From assembly GCA_023663635.1 (NCBI GenBank), contig JAMPHD010000010.1, positions 1-64,000 of the forward strand: a stretch of DNA of 64,000 nucleotides, in the 5' to 3' direction. The position numbers and the translations under genes are program-made. Below the pieces are notes generated by a model. It saw only the letters and a program-made list of their open reading frames with translations, was not told where the DNA came from and ran no database searches. This DNA comes from Acetatifactor muris (lineage in GTDB: Bacteria; Bacillota; Clostridia; Lachnospirales; Lachnospiraceae). Positions 28,029 to 36,401 of this stretch are shown here, piece by piece; the first letter of the stretch is position 1; each line of letters opens with the position of its first letter.

Positions 28029-29283
28029 TCTGGGGTTGAAACTCATATCTCTGATATTGGCATTCCTTTTGTGGTTTTTGGTGGTACAGTTTGGTGATCC
28101 CAAGGATGAGAGAGATATGGGCACCATTCAGGTCAAACTGATAAATACGGAACTGTTGGACAGGGAGAACAAGGTGTATGAGGTGTTGGATGGCACGGAC
28201 ACGGTCCGCGTGAAAGTGTATGCGCCCAAGAGCGTGTTTACGCAGCTGCGCACCAGTGATATCACGGCTGAGGCGGATGTGAGCAAGTTGACGGACATCA
28301 ATACCGTTCCCATTACGTTCAAGGCGTCCAATGCCAATGTGGTATCCATTGAGGGGAGCCATGATCTGGTGCAGCTCAACGTGGAGGAGAAGGCCGAGAA
28401 ATATGTGATGTTGGAGACCACCACCGTGGGTACCGTGGCGGAGGGCTATATGGTTGCGTCCATGACGCCGGATCAGAACCGCATTGAGGTGTCGGGACCC
28501 AAGTCCGCGGTGGAGCAGGTCAAGAAGGCGGGAGCCGTGATCGATGTGACGGACGCCACCACCAATCTGACGGCGAATGTGGATATCAAACTGTACGACG
28601 CGGACGGCAATGAGGTACAGCGGGCAAATCTGGTCAAGAACATGGACTATGTCAGAATGTCGGTGGAGGTACTCGCGACCAGGGAGATTCCCGTGCGATA
28701 TGCCTATACGGGAATGCCCGCGACGGGATATATGGCCACCGGAGCGATCGCAAGTGATACGGATATGGTGAAGATCGCGGGCAGCGCCTACAATCTCTCC
28801 CGCGTCAACGAGATCGTGATCCCCGAGGAAATGTTGGACATTACCGGGGAGAGCGGCGATCTGGTGCGCACAATCGATATTCGGGAGTATCTTCCCGAAA
28901 ATGTGCGCTTGGCGGACTCCGGATTTAACGGAAGAGTCACGTTCACCGTCTACATTGAGCCGGTGGTGGAGAAGACTTTGCATATATCCGCGCGTGATAT
29001 TTCGATCGTCAACGTTCCGGACGCGGGAAATCTGACGGTGGAGATCAGTGAGTCCGCGGAGCTGTTGATCCCTGTGGAAGTGGAGGGACTGCGGGACAAG
29101 GTGGAGCTGCTGAACGAGGGAAATACGGCCGGAGTGGTGGACGTCGCGGCATGGATGGAGTCGAGACGGATGGAAGATCTGCGCATCGGCAACTATGTGA
29201 TGCCCGTGACTTTCAGATTGGATGAACAGATCAGTATCAGCAATGAACCTTCAGTGAGGATCACCGTCAAAGAGGCGGAGTGA
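28006..29283 (+). CDS. cdaR: CdaR (YbbR-domain) regulator of CdaA
   Basis: A 425-residue protein with one N-terminal membrane anchor (LGLKLISLILAFLLWFLVVQ) and three or four extracytoplasmic YbbR repeats with the pattern MTPDQNRIEVSGPKSAVEQV. YbbR proteins bind CdaA in the membrane and tune its activity. The overlap with cdaA and position before glmM support this. Its length is close to that of other clostridial CdaR proteins. No cytoplasmic domain is present. Confidence 0.93.
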   Translation: MRKKLLNNLGLKLISLILAFLLWFLVVQFGDPKDERDMGTIQVKLINTELLDRENKVYEVLDGTDTVRVKVYAPKSVFTQLRTSDITAEADVSKLTDINTVPITFKASNANVVSIEGSHDLVQLNVEEKAEKYVMLETTTVGTVAEGYMVASMTPDQNRIEVSGPKSAVEQVKKAGAVIDVTDATTNLTANVDIKLYDADGNEVQRANLVKNMDYVRMSVEVLATREIPVRYAYTGMPATGYMATGAIASDTDMVKIAGSAYNLSRVNEIVIPEEMLDITGESGDLVRTIDIREYLPENVRLADSGFNGRVTFTVYIEPVVEKTLHISARDISIVNVPDAGNLTVEISESAELLIPVEVEGLRDKVELLNEGNTAGVVDVAAWMESRRMEDLRIGNYVMPVTFRLDEQISISNEPSVRITVKEAE

Positions 29284-29326
29284 CGAATCATATAAATCAG
29301 GTGCGCGGCACCGAAACGGAGGCATT

Positions 29327-30676
29327 ATGTCCAGATTATTTGGTACGGATGGAGTGAGGGGTATCGCGAATGAGGAACTGACCCCTTTGTTGGCCATGCA
29401 GCTTGGGCAGGCGGGAGCCTGTGTGCTGACGAAAGAGAAGGAGCACAAGCCGACTCTGATGGTGGGGTGTGACACCCGGATTTCCGGGGATATGTTGGCC
29501 AACGCGCTGATGGCGGGAGCCTGTTCCGTGGGAGCCAACTGTGTCTATGTGGGTGTGCTTCCCACGCCGGCCGTGGCATATCTCACCCAAAAGTATAAGG
29601 TGGACGCGGGAGTGGTGATCTCTGCGTCCCACAATCCCGTGGAGTTCAACGGCATCAAATTTTTTGACGGCGACGGCTATAAGCTGCCGGATGAGTTGGA
29701 GGATGAGATCGAGGAGATGATCCGCGGCAATATGCCCGGCATCAAATTCCCCATCGGGCCCGGAGTGGGCAAGATCAAGTATCGCACGGACGCCCGCGAG
29801 GAGTATATCAATCACGCCATGAATTCCGTGAATGTGGATCTGACCGGCTTAAAGATCGTGGTGGACTGTGCGGAGGGCGCCGCGTTCTACACCTCGGTGG
29901 AGACGTTGAAGGAACTGGGAGGCAATGTGGTGGCCATACATAATAACCCCGACGGCACCAATATCAACGCCAACTGCGGTTCCACCCATATGGAGGAATT
30001 GCAGGCGAGAGTGGTGTACGAGAAGGCCAATGTGGGCCTGGCTTTTGACGGAGACGCAGACCGTCTGTTGGCTGTGGATGAGAACGGACATAAGGTGGAC
30101 GGCGATCAGATCATGGCCATCATCGGCAATTATATGAAACAGCAGGGCAAACTGGCCGGCGATACCATTGTGGCCACGGTCATGAGCAATCTGGGATTTT
30201 TCCTCATGGGAGAGCGCTCCGGGATCACCATGGAGAAGACCAAGGTGGGAGACCGCTATGTGTTGGAACGCATGAAAGAGATCCATGCCAATCTGGGAGG
30301 CGAGCAGTCGGGACATATCATCTTTCTGGATGAAAACACCACGGGAGACGGATTGTTGAGCGCCTTGCATCTGCTGCAGGTGATGGTGGATACGGGCAAA
30401 CCTTTGTCGGAGCTGGCGTCCGTTATGGAGGTATTGCCACAGGCTCTGGTGAACGCCAAGGTGGCCAATCACAAGAAGGACAGATATATGGAATATCCGG
30501 AGATCGCCGGCGCCATAGCTGAGTTGGAGAGGAAGTTTGCCGGCGAGGGCAGGGTGTTGATCCGTCCCTCCGGAACAGAACCTCTGGTGCGTGTCATGAT
30601 CGAGGGCAAGGATCAGAAAGTGATCCGGGAAGAGGCTGAGAAACTGGCCGGACTGATTCAGGACATCATGTTCTGA
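29327..30676 (+). CDS. glmM: Phosphoglucosamine mutase
   Basis: A 449-residue enzyme that converts glucosamine-6-phosphate to glucosamine-1-phosphate for UDP-GlcNAc synthesis. It has the phosphoserine loop ISASHNPVEFNGIKFF (Ser near residue 100), the metal loop FDGDADRLLAVDENG, the sugar loop GGEQSGHIIF and the phosphate-binding RPSGTEPLVRVMIEG. Start ATG follows AAACGGAGG. GlmM is known to bind and inhibit CdaA in several Firmicutes, which fits the gene order. Confidence 0.97.
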   Translation: MSRLFGTDGVRGIANEELTPLLAMQLGQAGACVLTKEKEHKPTLMVGCDTRISGDMLANALMAGACSVGANCVYVGVLPTPAVAYLTQKYKVDAGVVISASHNPVEFNGIKFFDGDGYKLPDELEDEIEEMIRGNMPGIKFPIGPGVGKIKYRTDAREEYINHAMNSVNVDLTGLKIVVDCAEGAAFYTSVETLKELGGNVVAIHNNPDGTNINANCGSTHMEELQARVVYEKANVGLAFDGDADRLLAVDENGHKVDGDQIMAIIGNYMKQQGKLAGDTIVATVMSNLGFFLMGERSGITMEKTKVGDRYVLERMKEIHANLGGEQSGHIIFLDENTTGDGLLSALHLLQVMVDTGKPLSELASVMEVLPQALVNAKVANHKKDRYMEYPEIAGAIAELERKFAGEGRVLIRPSGTEPLVRVMIEGKDQKVIREEAEKLAGLIQDIMF

Positions 30677-30731
30677 GGCGCTGCGGAAACATTTTGGAAA
30701 AATCTCCAAAATGCGACGGCAAAAAAATGTC

Positions 30732-30760
30732 TTGTGCTTATAATTTAATCATGCTATATT
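30732..30760 (+). promoter_or_regulatory. Promoter of ptsH
   Basis: TTGTGC (30732-30737) and TATATT (30755-30760) are 17 bases apart, with an extended -10 (TGCTATATT). The leader to the ATG at 30844 is about 75 bases. Confidence 0.55.
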
Positions 30761-30773
30761 TAGAATATAGCAT
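30751..30773 (+). promoter_or_regulatory. Perfect 10-bp inverted repeat over the ptsH -10 (operator candidate)
   Basis: ATGCTATATT, a TAG spacer, then AATATAGCAT form perfect arms that cover the -10 and the predicted transcription start. A bound repressor would block the promoter; the regulator is unknown. Confidence 0.5.
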
Positions 30774-30843
30774 CAGTTTTGTGTCGGAGAGAAGGCGGGC
30801 GAATGGGGTTGCCCGTGCGGCACGGAAATGGGAGGGTACGCAT

Positions 30844-31107
30844 ATGGTAAGTCAGAGAGTCGTGATCAAGAACCCGACCGGATTGCATTTGAGACCGGCA
30901 GGTATCCTATGCAAGGAGGCCATGCAGTTTAAATCACTAATTACATTTACATTCCGTGACAGCACGGCCAACGCGAAGAGCGTGTTGAGCGTACTGGGGG
31001 CATGTGTCAAGTGTGGAGATGAGATTGAATTTGTGTGCGAGGGCGAAGATGAACAGGAGGCCCTGCGGGCTTTAGTCGCAGCCGTGGAAAGCGGTTTGGG
31101 AGAATGA
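30844..31107 (+). CDS. ptsH: HPr phosphocarrier protein
   Basis: An 87-residue HPr with the active-site histidine in GLHLRPAG (near residue 15) and the regulatory serine in NAKSVLSVLGA (near residue 46). It would carry phosphate from Enzyme I to PTS transporters and, when Ser-phosphorylated, act with CcpA in catabolite control. The start is set by GGAGGG seven bases before ATG 30844; the longer frame from 30694 would read through the promoter. No ptsI is adjacent. A terminator follows before leuA. Confidence 0.93.
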   Translation: MVSQRVVIKNPTGLHLRPAGILCKEAMQFKSLITFTFRDSTANAKSVLSVLGACVKCGDEIEFVCEGEDEQEALRALVAAVESGLGE

Positions 31108-31110
31108 TCG

Positions 31111-31141
31111 ACAGCTCATCCTTTGGATGGGCTGTTATTTT
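31111..31141 (+). terminator. Terminator after ptsH
   Basis: Arms ACAGCTCATCC (31111-31121) and GGATGGGCTGT (31125-31135) pair except for one T-G wobble, around a TTT loop, followed by TATTTT. It could also act as a partial barrier before leuA. Confidence 0.65.
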
Positions 31142-31169
31142 GCAGATAAGAGGAAAAGAGGTAGAGGCA

Positions 31170-32849
31170 ATGTTGAATTACAAGAGGTATCAAAAAAATC
31201 CGGTGATGGATTATCCCGAGCGGGAGTGGCCCAATAAGGAGATCACCAAAGCTCCGGTCTGGTGCAGCGTGGATCTGCGGGACGGCAATCAGGCGCTGAT
31301 CGATCCCATGGTGGTGGATGAGAAAGTGGAGATGTTCCGGTTTCTGATCAATCTGGGATTTCGGGAGATCGAGATCGGATTTCCCGCCGCGAGCCAGATT
31401 GAATTTGACTTTCTGCGCCAGTTGGTGGACAGGAAACTGATCCCGGACGATGTGGTGGTGCAGGTGCTGACACAGTGCAGAGAGGAGTTGATCGACCGCA
31501 CTTTTGAGTCCATCGAGGGCTGTAAACAGGCGATCGTACATATCTACAATTCCACCTCTACCCTGCAGAGAGATGTGGTATTCCACAAGGATATGCCGGA
31601 GATCACGGAGATCGCGCTGGCGGGCACCCGGATGGTGAAAGAGCGCGCGGCCAAATTCCCGGGCAAGATCATTCTGGAGTATTCTCCCGAGAGCTTTACG
31701 GGCACGGAGCCGGAGTACGCGGCAGAGATCTGTAACGCGGTGATCCGCGAGTGGGGTCCCACGCCCGACAATCCCATGATCATCAATCTGCCCTCCACGG
31801 TGGAGATGACCACGCCCAATGTGTTCGCGGACCGCATCGAGTGGATGATAAAGCATCTGGAGAACAGGGAGAGCCTGATCATCAGCGTGCATCCGCACAA
31901 TGACAGAGGTACCGGCGTGGCGACCGCGGAGCTGTCTCTGTTGGCGGGAGCGGACCGCATCGAGGGGACACTCTTTGGAAACGGCGAGCGCACCGGCAAT
32001 GTGGATGTGTTGAATATTGCCTATAATATGTTTTCTCAGGGCATTGATCCCAAGCTGAACATAGAACGGGTCAACGATATCATAGAAATCTATGAGAGAT
32101 GCTGCAAACTGCCCATTCATCCCAGACACCCTTACGCCGGCAAATTGGTGTTCACCGCTTTCTCAGGCTCTCATCAGGATGCCATCAACAAGGGTATGCA
32201 GGCGATGAAGGAGCGCGGCAGCGAGATCTGGCAGGTGCCCTATCTGCCCATCGATCCCTCCGACATCGGCAGGGATTATGAGCCCATCGTGCGCATCAAC
32301 TCCCAGTCCGGAAAGGGCGGCGTGGCGTTTATCATGGATACCTATTTTGGATTTAAGCTTCCGAAGGCCATGCACAGAGAATTTGCGGATGTGATCCAGG
32401 CGATCTCCGAGCAACAGGGCGAGGTGTCCCCGGAGAGGATCATGGAGAGTTTCAAAGAAGAGTATTTGGACAGAAAGGAGCCCATCCATTTCCGGAAACT
32501 GCGCGTGGATGATCTGGGAGGTTCCGTGAAGTCGCAGTTTGACACCAAGGTGACGGTGACCTACACGGATCACGGAGAGGAGAAATGCTTTGAGGCGGTG
32601 GGCAACGGGCCCATCGACGCGGTGAAGAGAGGATTGGCGGAGGATCTCAATATCAGCATTAAGGTCTTGGATTACGAGGAGCATGCTCTGCAGAGCGGAT
32701 CCAACTCTCAGGCCGCCGCGTACATCCATCTGTTGGATGCCAACACCGGCCATGTGACCTACGGAGTGGGCGTGAGTTCCAACATCACCAGAGCCTCCGT
32801 GCGGGCGATCTTCTCCGCGGTCAACCGGTTGGGTTTGGGGAACAAATAA
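31170..32849 (+). CDS. leuA: 2-isopropylmalate synthase
   Basis: A 559-residue enzyme for the first committed step of leucine synthesis (acetyl-CoA plus 2-oxoisovalerate). The TIM barrel has VDLRDGNQALIDPM, SVHPHNDRGTGVATAELSLL and GNGERTGNVDVLNIAYNMF. The C-terminal regulatory domain begins near residue 430. Length and the N-terminus (RYQKNPVMDYPEREWPNKEI) match the longer yeast/actinobacterial type. ATG 31170 follows GAGGTAGAGG. It stands alone, with no leuBCD nearby and no T-box visible in the short leader, and ends one base before the convergent DUF3048 gene. Confidence 0.95.
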   Translation: MLNYKRYQKNPVMDYPEREWPNKEITKAPVWCSVDLRDGNQALIDPMVVDEKVEMFRFLINLGFREIEIGFPAASQIEFDFLRQLVDRKLIPDDVVVQVLTQCREELIDRTFESIEGCKQAIVHIYNSTSTLQRDVVFHKDMPEITEIALAGTRMVKERAAKFPGKIILEYSPESFTGTEPEYAAEICNAVIREWGPTPDNPMIINLPSTVEMTTPNVFADRIEWMIKHLENRESLIISVHPHNDRGTGVATAELSLLAGADRIEGTLFGNGERTGNVDVLNIAYNMFSQGIDPKLNIERVNDIIEIYERCCKLPIHPRHPYAGKLVFTAFSGSHQDAINKGMQAMKERGSEIWQVPYLPIDPSDIGRDYEPIVRINSQSGKGGVAFIMDTYFGFKLPKAMHREFADVIQAISEQQGEVSPERIMESFKEEYLDRKEPIHFRKLRVDDLGGSVKSQFDTKVTVTYTDHGEEKCFEAVGNGPIDAVKRGLAEDLNISIKVLDYEEHALQSGSNSQAAAYIHLLDANTGHVTYGVGVSSNITRASVRAIFSAVNRLGLGNK

Positions 32850-32850
32850 A

Positions 32851-34005
32851 TTAACGGAATGTGAAAGAGTCGTTTTCGTTCACGATGCAGATCATGGTCT
32901 TGCCCGTGTTCAGAGTGATCTCGTTTCCATAGTCGTCATAATATTTGGTGACGCCATAGTCGCTGTCTTTGGCCCAGTTGACATGGATGCCCCGACCGTT
33001 GGTGAAGAACCAGCCGTCTCGGGTGTCGTCATGGCATTGGAGCACCAGATAGCCTTTGTCGTCCAAGGTTTCCTGTTTGGTGTACTGTACCAGAATATTT
33101 TTGAATGAGAGCTGCACGCCGTCCGCATCGGTGTGCGGCTCGTCTGTTGCCCCGGAGAGATGCTGAGAGCGGTAATAGAGACCGTCCTCGTCATTGTACT
33201 CAAAGTAACAGCGGGTCAGAGGGTAACAGCCCGACATATCGATATAAGCGGCATTGTGGGCATCGCTGCCGTATTGGGCCAGAGTGTTGGGCTCGGCCTT
33301 GGTGGCGAAGAGGAAATGAGACTCGTCCGTGAGATCGCGATAGGACAGACTGTAGCCGCGTCTTTCAATCCGGTCCAACAGTTTATCGCCGTCCGCATAG
33401 ACATTGTGCGGTTCCGGGCGGTCCTTAGAGCGATAGAAAGCGTTGCCGTCCCCGCCGAGGCCGTCAATATTTTCCGTGTATTCCTGATCCATCAGTTCAT
33501 TGATATAGTATGGGCCGCCGTAATGTACGAAAAACGCGTCCCATTCAAAGGCCCAATAGGCAAAATAGGTTCTGGCGCTGCGGATATTGCCGATGCGCAC
33601 CAGATCTTCCCAATCCTCAAAGACCGCCATGAGGCGTGTGACCCGGCCCTCCATATTGGCCTCATAGAGAACGGATGCCTTGGAGAGATTATAGTGGGGG
33701 ATCGCGCCGCTCTCATTGGGCACCATGACCGCGATGGGGCGCGTCTCATTCACCTCTTCATCCACCCATTCGTTGGTGAGACGGCTTCGCACCATACCCT
33801 CCCGGGGAGGCAGGGTGTCGTCCTCCGTCACGATCTGAATATCCGTATTGATGCCGGGGCGATCTTCCATATCCGATCCCTGATGATTATTCTCATTGAG
33901 ATAATCGTTCTCAGACAGGATGGGACCCGGTGTGGCGCCGCGATCGCATCCGCCGAGCAGGATGGCGACGGCTATGAAAAAGATGGATAATTTTCTGAGT
34001 TTCAT
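32851..34005 (-). CDS. DUF3048 domain lipoprotein (YerB-like)
   Basis: A 384-residue exported protein. Lipobox LLGGC (Cys near residue 20) is followed by a short linker and the DUF3048 core. That core has RPIAVMVPNESGAIPHYNLS, a NIRSARTYFAYWAFEWDAFF block and the C-terminal half WFFTNGRGIHVNWAKDS. B. subtilis YerB shares this design and has no defined function; the fold suggests a cell-surface role. ATG 34005 has GGGAGGA eight bases upstream and replaces a longer frame from 34065. It is 59 bases downstream of the DUF212 gene on the same strand, likely one operon. Confidence 0.88.
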   Translation of the reverse strand: MKLRKLSIFFIAVAILLGGCDRGATPGPILSENDYLNENNHQGSDMEDRPGINTDIQIVTEDDTLPPREGMVRSRLTNEWVDEEVNETRPIAVMVPNESGAIPHYNLSKASVLYEANMEGRVTRLMAVFEDWEDLVRIGNIRSARTYFAYWAFEWDAFFVHYGGPYYINELMDQEYTENIDGLGGDGNAFYRSKDRPEPHNVYADGDKLLDRIERRGYSLSYRDLTDESHFLFATKAEPNTLAQYGSDAHNAAYIDMSGCYPLTRCYFEYNDEDGLYYRSQHLSGATDEPHTDADGVQLSFKNILVQYTKQETLDDKGYLVLQCHDDTRDGWFFTNGRGIHVNWAKDSDYGVTKYYDDYGNEITLNTGKTMICIVNENDSFTFR

Positions 34006-34064
34006 GATTCCTCCCGTTCCGTATATCCATGGAACCTCTGTTGCGCATCCGATCATTTGCGGCA

Positions 34065-34526
34065 TCAGATAAACTGATGCATTCCCGTCGCTACCAGAAT
34101 GCCCAATATAGCCCCGACTAATACCTGAAGGGGAGTATGTCCCACAAATTCTTTCAGTTTCTCGTTGGCGGACAATTCGCTTCTTCCCATGTCCACGAAG
34201 GTCTTTACCAGATCGTTCAGCAGTTTGGCCTGAATCCCGGTCTCTCTGCGCACACCCATGGCATCGTACATCACGATGATGGCCAAAATGAGAGAGATGG
34301 TAAACTCAAAGCTGCCGGCTCCGTATTCAAGGGCGGTTGCCGTCGCCAGAGCGCATACGGTGGCGGAATGGGAACTGGGCATACCGCCGCTGCCCACCAG
34401 ACGCTCCGCGACAAATTTTTTGGTAAACAACATGTGGATCAGCGTTTTGAGGATCTGCGCGACCAGCCATCCCAACGCCGCTGAGAAAAAAATGACATTG
34501 CCGGAAAAATCTTGTAAAAATTGCAT
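34065..34526 (-). CDS. DUF212 (PAP2-like, YuiD) membrane protein
   Basis: A 153-residue protein with four or five membrane spans and the phosphatase-like block GSGGMPSSHSATVCALATAT. It is followed by YDAMGVRRETGIQAKLLND, both diagnostic of the DUF212/YuiD family that is related to acid phosphatases and haloperoxidases. A lipid or polyprenyl phosphate substrate is plausible but unproven. A CAGGAGCAG site lies before the ATG, with a promoter at 34576-34604. It is divergent from the c-di-GMP gene. Confidence 0.88.
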   Translation of the reverse strand: MQFLQDFSGNVIFFSAALGWLVAQILKTLIHMLFTKKFVAERLVGSGGMPSSHSATVCALATATALEYGAGSFEFTISLILAIIVMYDAMGVRRETGIQAKLLNDLVKTFVDMGRSELSANEKLKEFVGHTPLQVLVGAILGILVATGMHQFI

Positions 34527-34575
34527 GTTTCTGCTCCTGTATCAATAGTAGGTATTTTGTGATAAACTAACTTAT

Positions 34576-34604
34576 AGTATATCCTATTTTTGGGAAAAAG
34601 TCTA
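34576..34604 (-). promoter_or_regulatory. Promoter of the DUF212-DUF3048 unit
   Basis: On the minus strand, TAGACT (34599-34604) and TATACT (34576-34581) are 17 bases apart, 50 bases upstream of the start. Confidence 0.5.
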
Positions 34605-34633
34605 TGCCCAAGGGCGATAGAGTGGTTTTCTTC

Positions 34634-34662
34634 TTGTGTTTCCAATAAAAAGCAATTATAAT
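34634..34662 (+). promoter_or_regulatory. Promoter of the PAS-GGDEF-EAL gene
   Basis: TTGTGT (34634-34639) and a perfect TATAAT (34657-34662) are 17 bases apart. The transcript would have a leader of about 85 bases. Confidence 0.55.
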
Positions 34663-34682
34663 ATATCGCATAAGGACTTGCG

Positions 34683-34713
34683 GATCTGCAGATGGATCTG
34701 CAACAGATCTGCA
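34683..34713 (+). repeat. Three GATCTGCA repeats in the leader
   Basis: GATCTGCA occurs at 34683-34690, 34695-34702 and 34706-34713, spaced 12 and 11 bases. The first is part of the palindrome ATCTGCAGAT. They lie between the promoter and the start codon of the c-di-GMP gene. Confidence 0.5.
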
Positions 34714-34754
34714 TGGGAAAGAGCGCCTGTTGAGAAAGATCGGAGGGTGATGGC

Positions 34755-36401
34755 ATGAGTGATGTTTTTAACAACCAATTGTTTGAAGCGTTTGCGTCGG
34801 CATCTGACAATGTTTATATTTATGTATGTGATATGAGGACGGATATTTCCCGGTGGTCCGGGGCCGCCGTGGATTATTTCGGCCTGGCGGGGGAGTACCT
34901 GGAGGACGCGGCGCATGTATGGGCGGAACATGTGCATCCGGATGATCTGAAGGTTTATACGGATGATATCGAAGGCGTGTTTGCCGGCACAAAGAAATAT
35001 CACAACTGCCAGTACCGGGCGCGGAACGCGTCGGGCGTATATGTGTGGGTGGAGTGTAAGGGCAGCGTAATCCGGGATGCGGAAGGAAATCCCATCATTT
35101 TCGCGGGCCTTATGACGAGGATAGACGGGCAGAGCAAATACGATTCTCTGACAGGGCTTTTGACAACGCAGGATATGCACTATCTCGACTTTGACACACA
35201 GTCCGGGATCGCCCTGCTGATCGGAATGGACGGATTTCGGAAGATCATCAGCAATTACGGATATAACATCGGGGATGAGATCCTGATCAAATTTTCACGG
35301 GAGTTGAGCAGTCTGTCCGATCCCGGGTGGAGGGTATTGCGTTTCAGCGGCGATGAATTTCTTGTGATCGCCTTTGCGTCCGATCTGCGGGAAGTGACGG
35401 ATTTTTATGAGAAAATACGCCGTGAGACGGATATCATGAATCTGGAAGACGGGCGGAAAGTGGGTATTTCCGTGTCGGCAGGAGGGGTATTTTTCCCGAA
35501 GGACGCGGACACCAGAGAGGGCCTTATCAATAAACTGGAGCATTCGTTGGAGTATGCCAAGAATACCCGGAGGGGAAGTCTGGCCTTCTTCTCGGAGGAG
35601 ATAGCCGCAAAACATGAGAGAGGGCTGATCCTGCGGGAAGACTTAAAGCAGTGTATTAAAAATGATTTCAAAGGGTTTGAACTGTTCTTCCAGCCGTTTA
35701 TCGATCCGAATACCGGAAGGGTCGCAGGCTGTGAAAGTCTTCTGCGATGGAAGGGAGATCGGATCAGGGATTCCTACCCGATGGAGTTTATCAAGGTGCT
35801 GGAAGATTACGGCGATATCCATGAAGTGGGTTTTTGGGTCATGGACCGCGCGATCATGCAGCAGGCGGCATGGCGCGACAGATACGGCGAGCTGCAGGTC
35901 AGTTTCAACGTATCCTATCAGCAGTTCCTGGATGACGCCTTTGTGGAGAGGGCGGTCTCCTGTGTGGAAAAGTACGGGGCGAATCCGAAATCCATCATCA
36001 TAGAGCTCACGGAGAGTTGTGAGGTGGAAAATCCCCAAGAGCTTGCGGCCGTCTTTGGCAGACTGCGGGAGTACGGCTTTAAGATTGCGCTGGACGATTT
36101 TGGAACGGCATATGCCTCCATGGAGATGTTAAAATGGCTCCCCGTGGATTATATCAAAGTGGAGCATTCTTTTATCAGGGAGTTGGCGCAGCCGGGACAC
36201 GACATAGACTATGTGATCGTGGACAGCCTGTTGGGAATGTGCAGACGTTTGGGCTACGCCTCCATCATAGAGGGCGTGGAGAACGGTAAGGTGGCGGATA
36301 TCGTGGGGGAGTTGAACGCCACGCTGCTGCAGGGATATCATTATTCGCGCCCCGTCTGCAGGGAAGATTTTGAGAAACTGTTGGAGGAGAGAAAAGTATG
36401 A
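34755..36401 (+). CDS. PAS-GGDEF-EAL c-di-GMP turnover protein
   Basis: A 548-residue soluble protein. A PAS domain (about residues 10-118, ending VWVECKGSVIRDAEGNPIIF) precedes a GGDEF domain and a C-terminal EAL domain. The GGDEF domain has the LTGL start and the signature altered to SGDEF. The EAL domain has CESLLRW in place of EAL, then IIIELTES, ALDDFGTAY and EGVEN. The glutamate of ESL and the DDFG and EGVE residues are kept, so phosphodiesterase activity is likely. The SGDEF change makes cyclase activity doubtful. ATG 34755 has GGAGGG. It overlaps the next glycosyltransferase by four bases, tying c-di-GMP to surface glycans. Confidence 0.92.
   Translation: MSDVFNNQLFEAFASASDNVYIYVCDMRTDISRWSGAAVDYFGLAGEYLEDAAHVWAEHVHPDDLKVYTDDIEGVFAGTKKYHNCQYRARNASGVYVWVECKGSVIRDAEGNPIIFAGLMTRIDGQSKYDSLTGLLTTQDMHYLDFDTQSGIALLIGMDGFRKIISNYGYNIGDEILIKFSRELSSLSDPGWRVLRFSGDEFLVIAFASDLREVTDFYEKIRRETDIMNLEDGRKVGISVSAGGVFFPKDADTREGLINKLEHSLEYAKNTRRGSLAFFSEEIAAKHERGLILREDLKQCIKNDFKGFELFFQPFIDPNTGRVAGCESLLRWKGDRIRDSYPMEFIKVLEDYGDIHEVGFWVMDRAIMQQAAWRDRYGELQVSFNVSYQQFLDDAFVERAVSCVEKYGANPKSIIIELTESCEVENPQELAAVFGRLREYGFKIALDDFGTAYASMEMLKWLPVDYIKVEHSFIRELAQPGHDIDYVIVDSLLGMCRRLGYASIIEGVENGKVADIVGELNATLLQGYHYSRPVCREDFEKLLEERKV

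Noticed and set aside
31142..31169. T-box or leader-peptide control of leuA
   Set aside because: Only about 28 bases lie between the ptsH terminator and the leuA start; there is no room for a T-box and no run of leucine codons.
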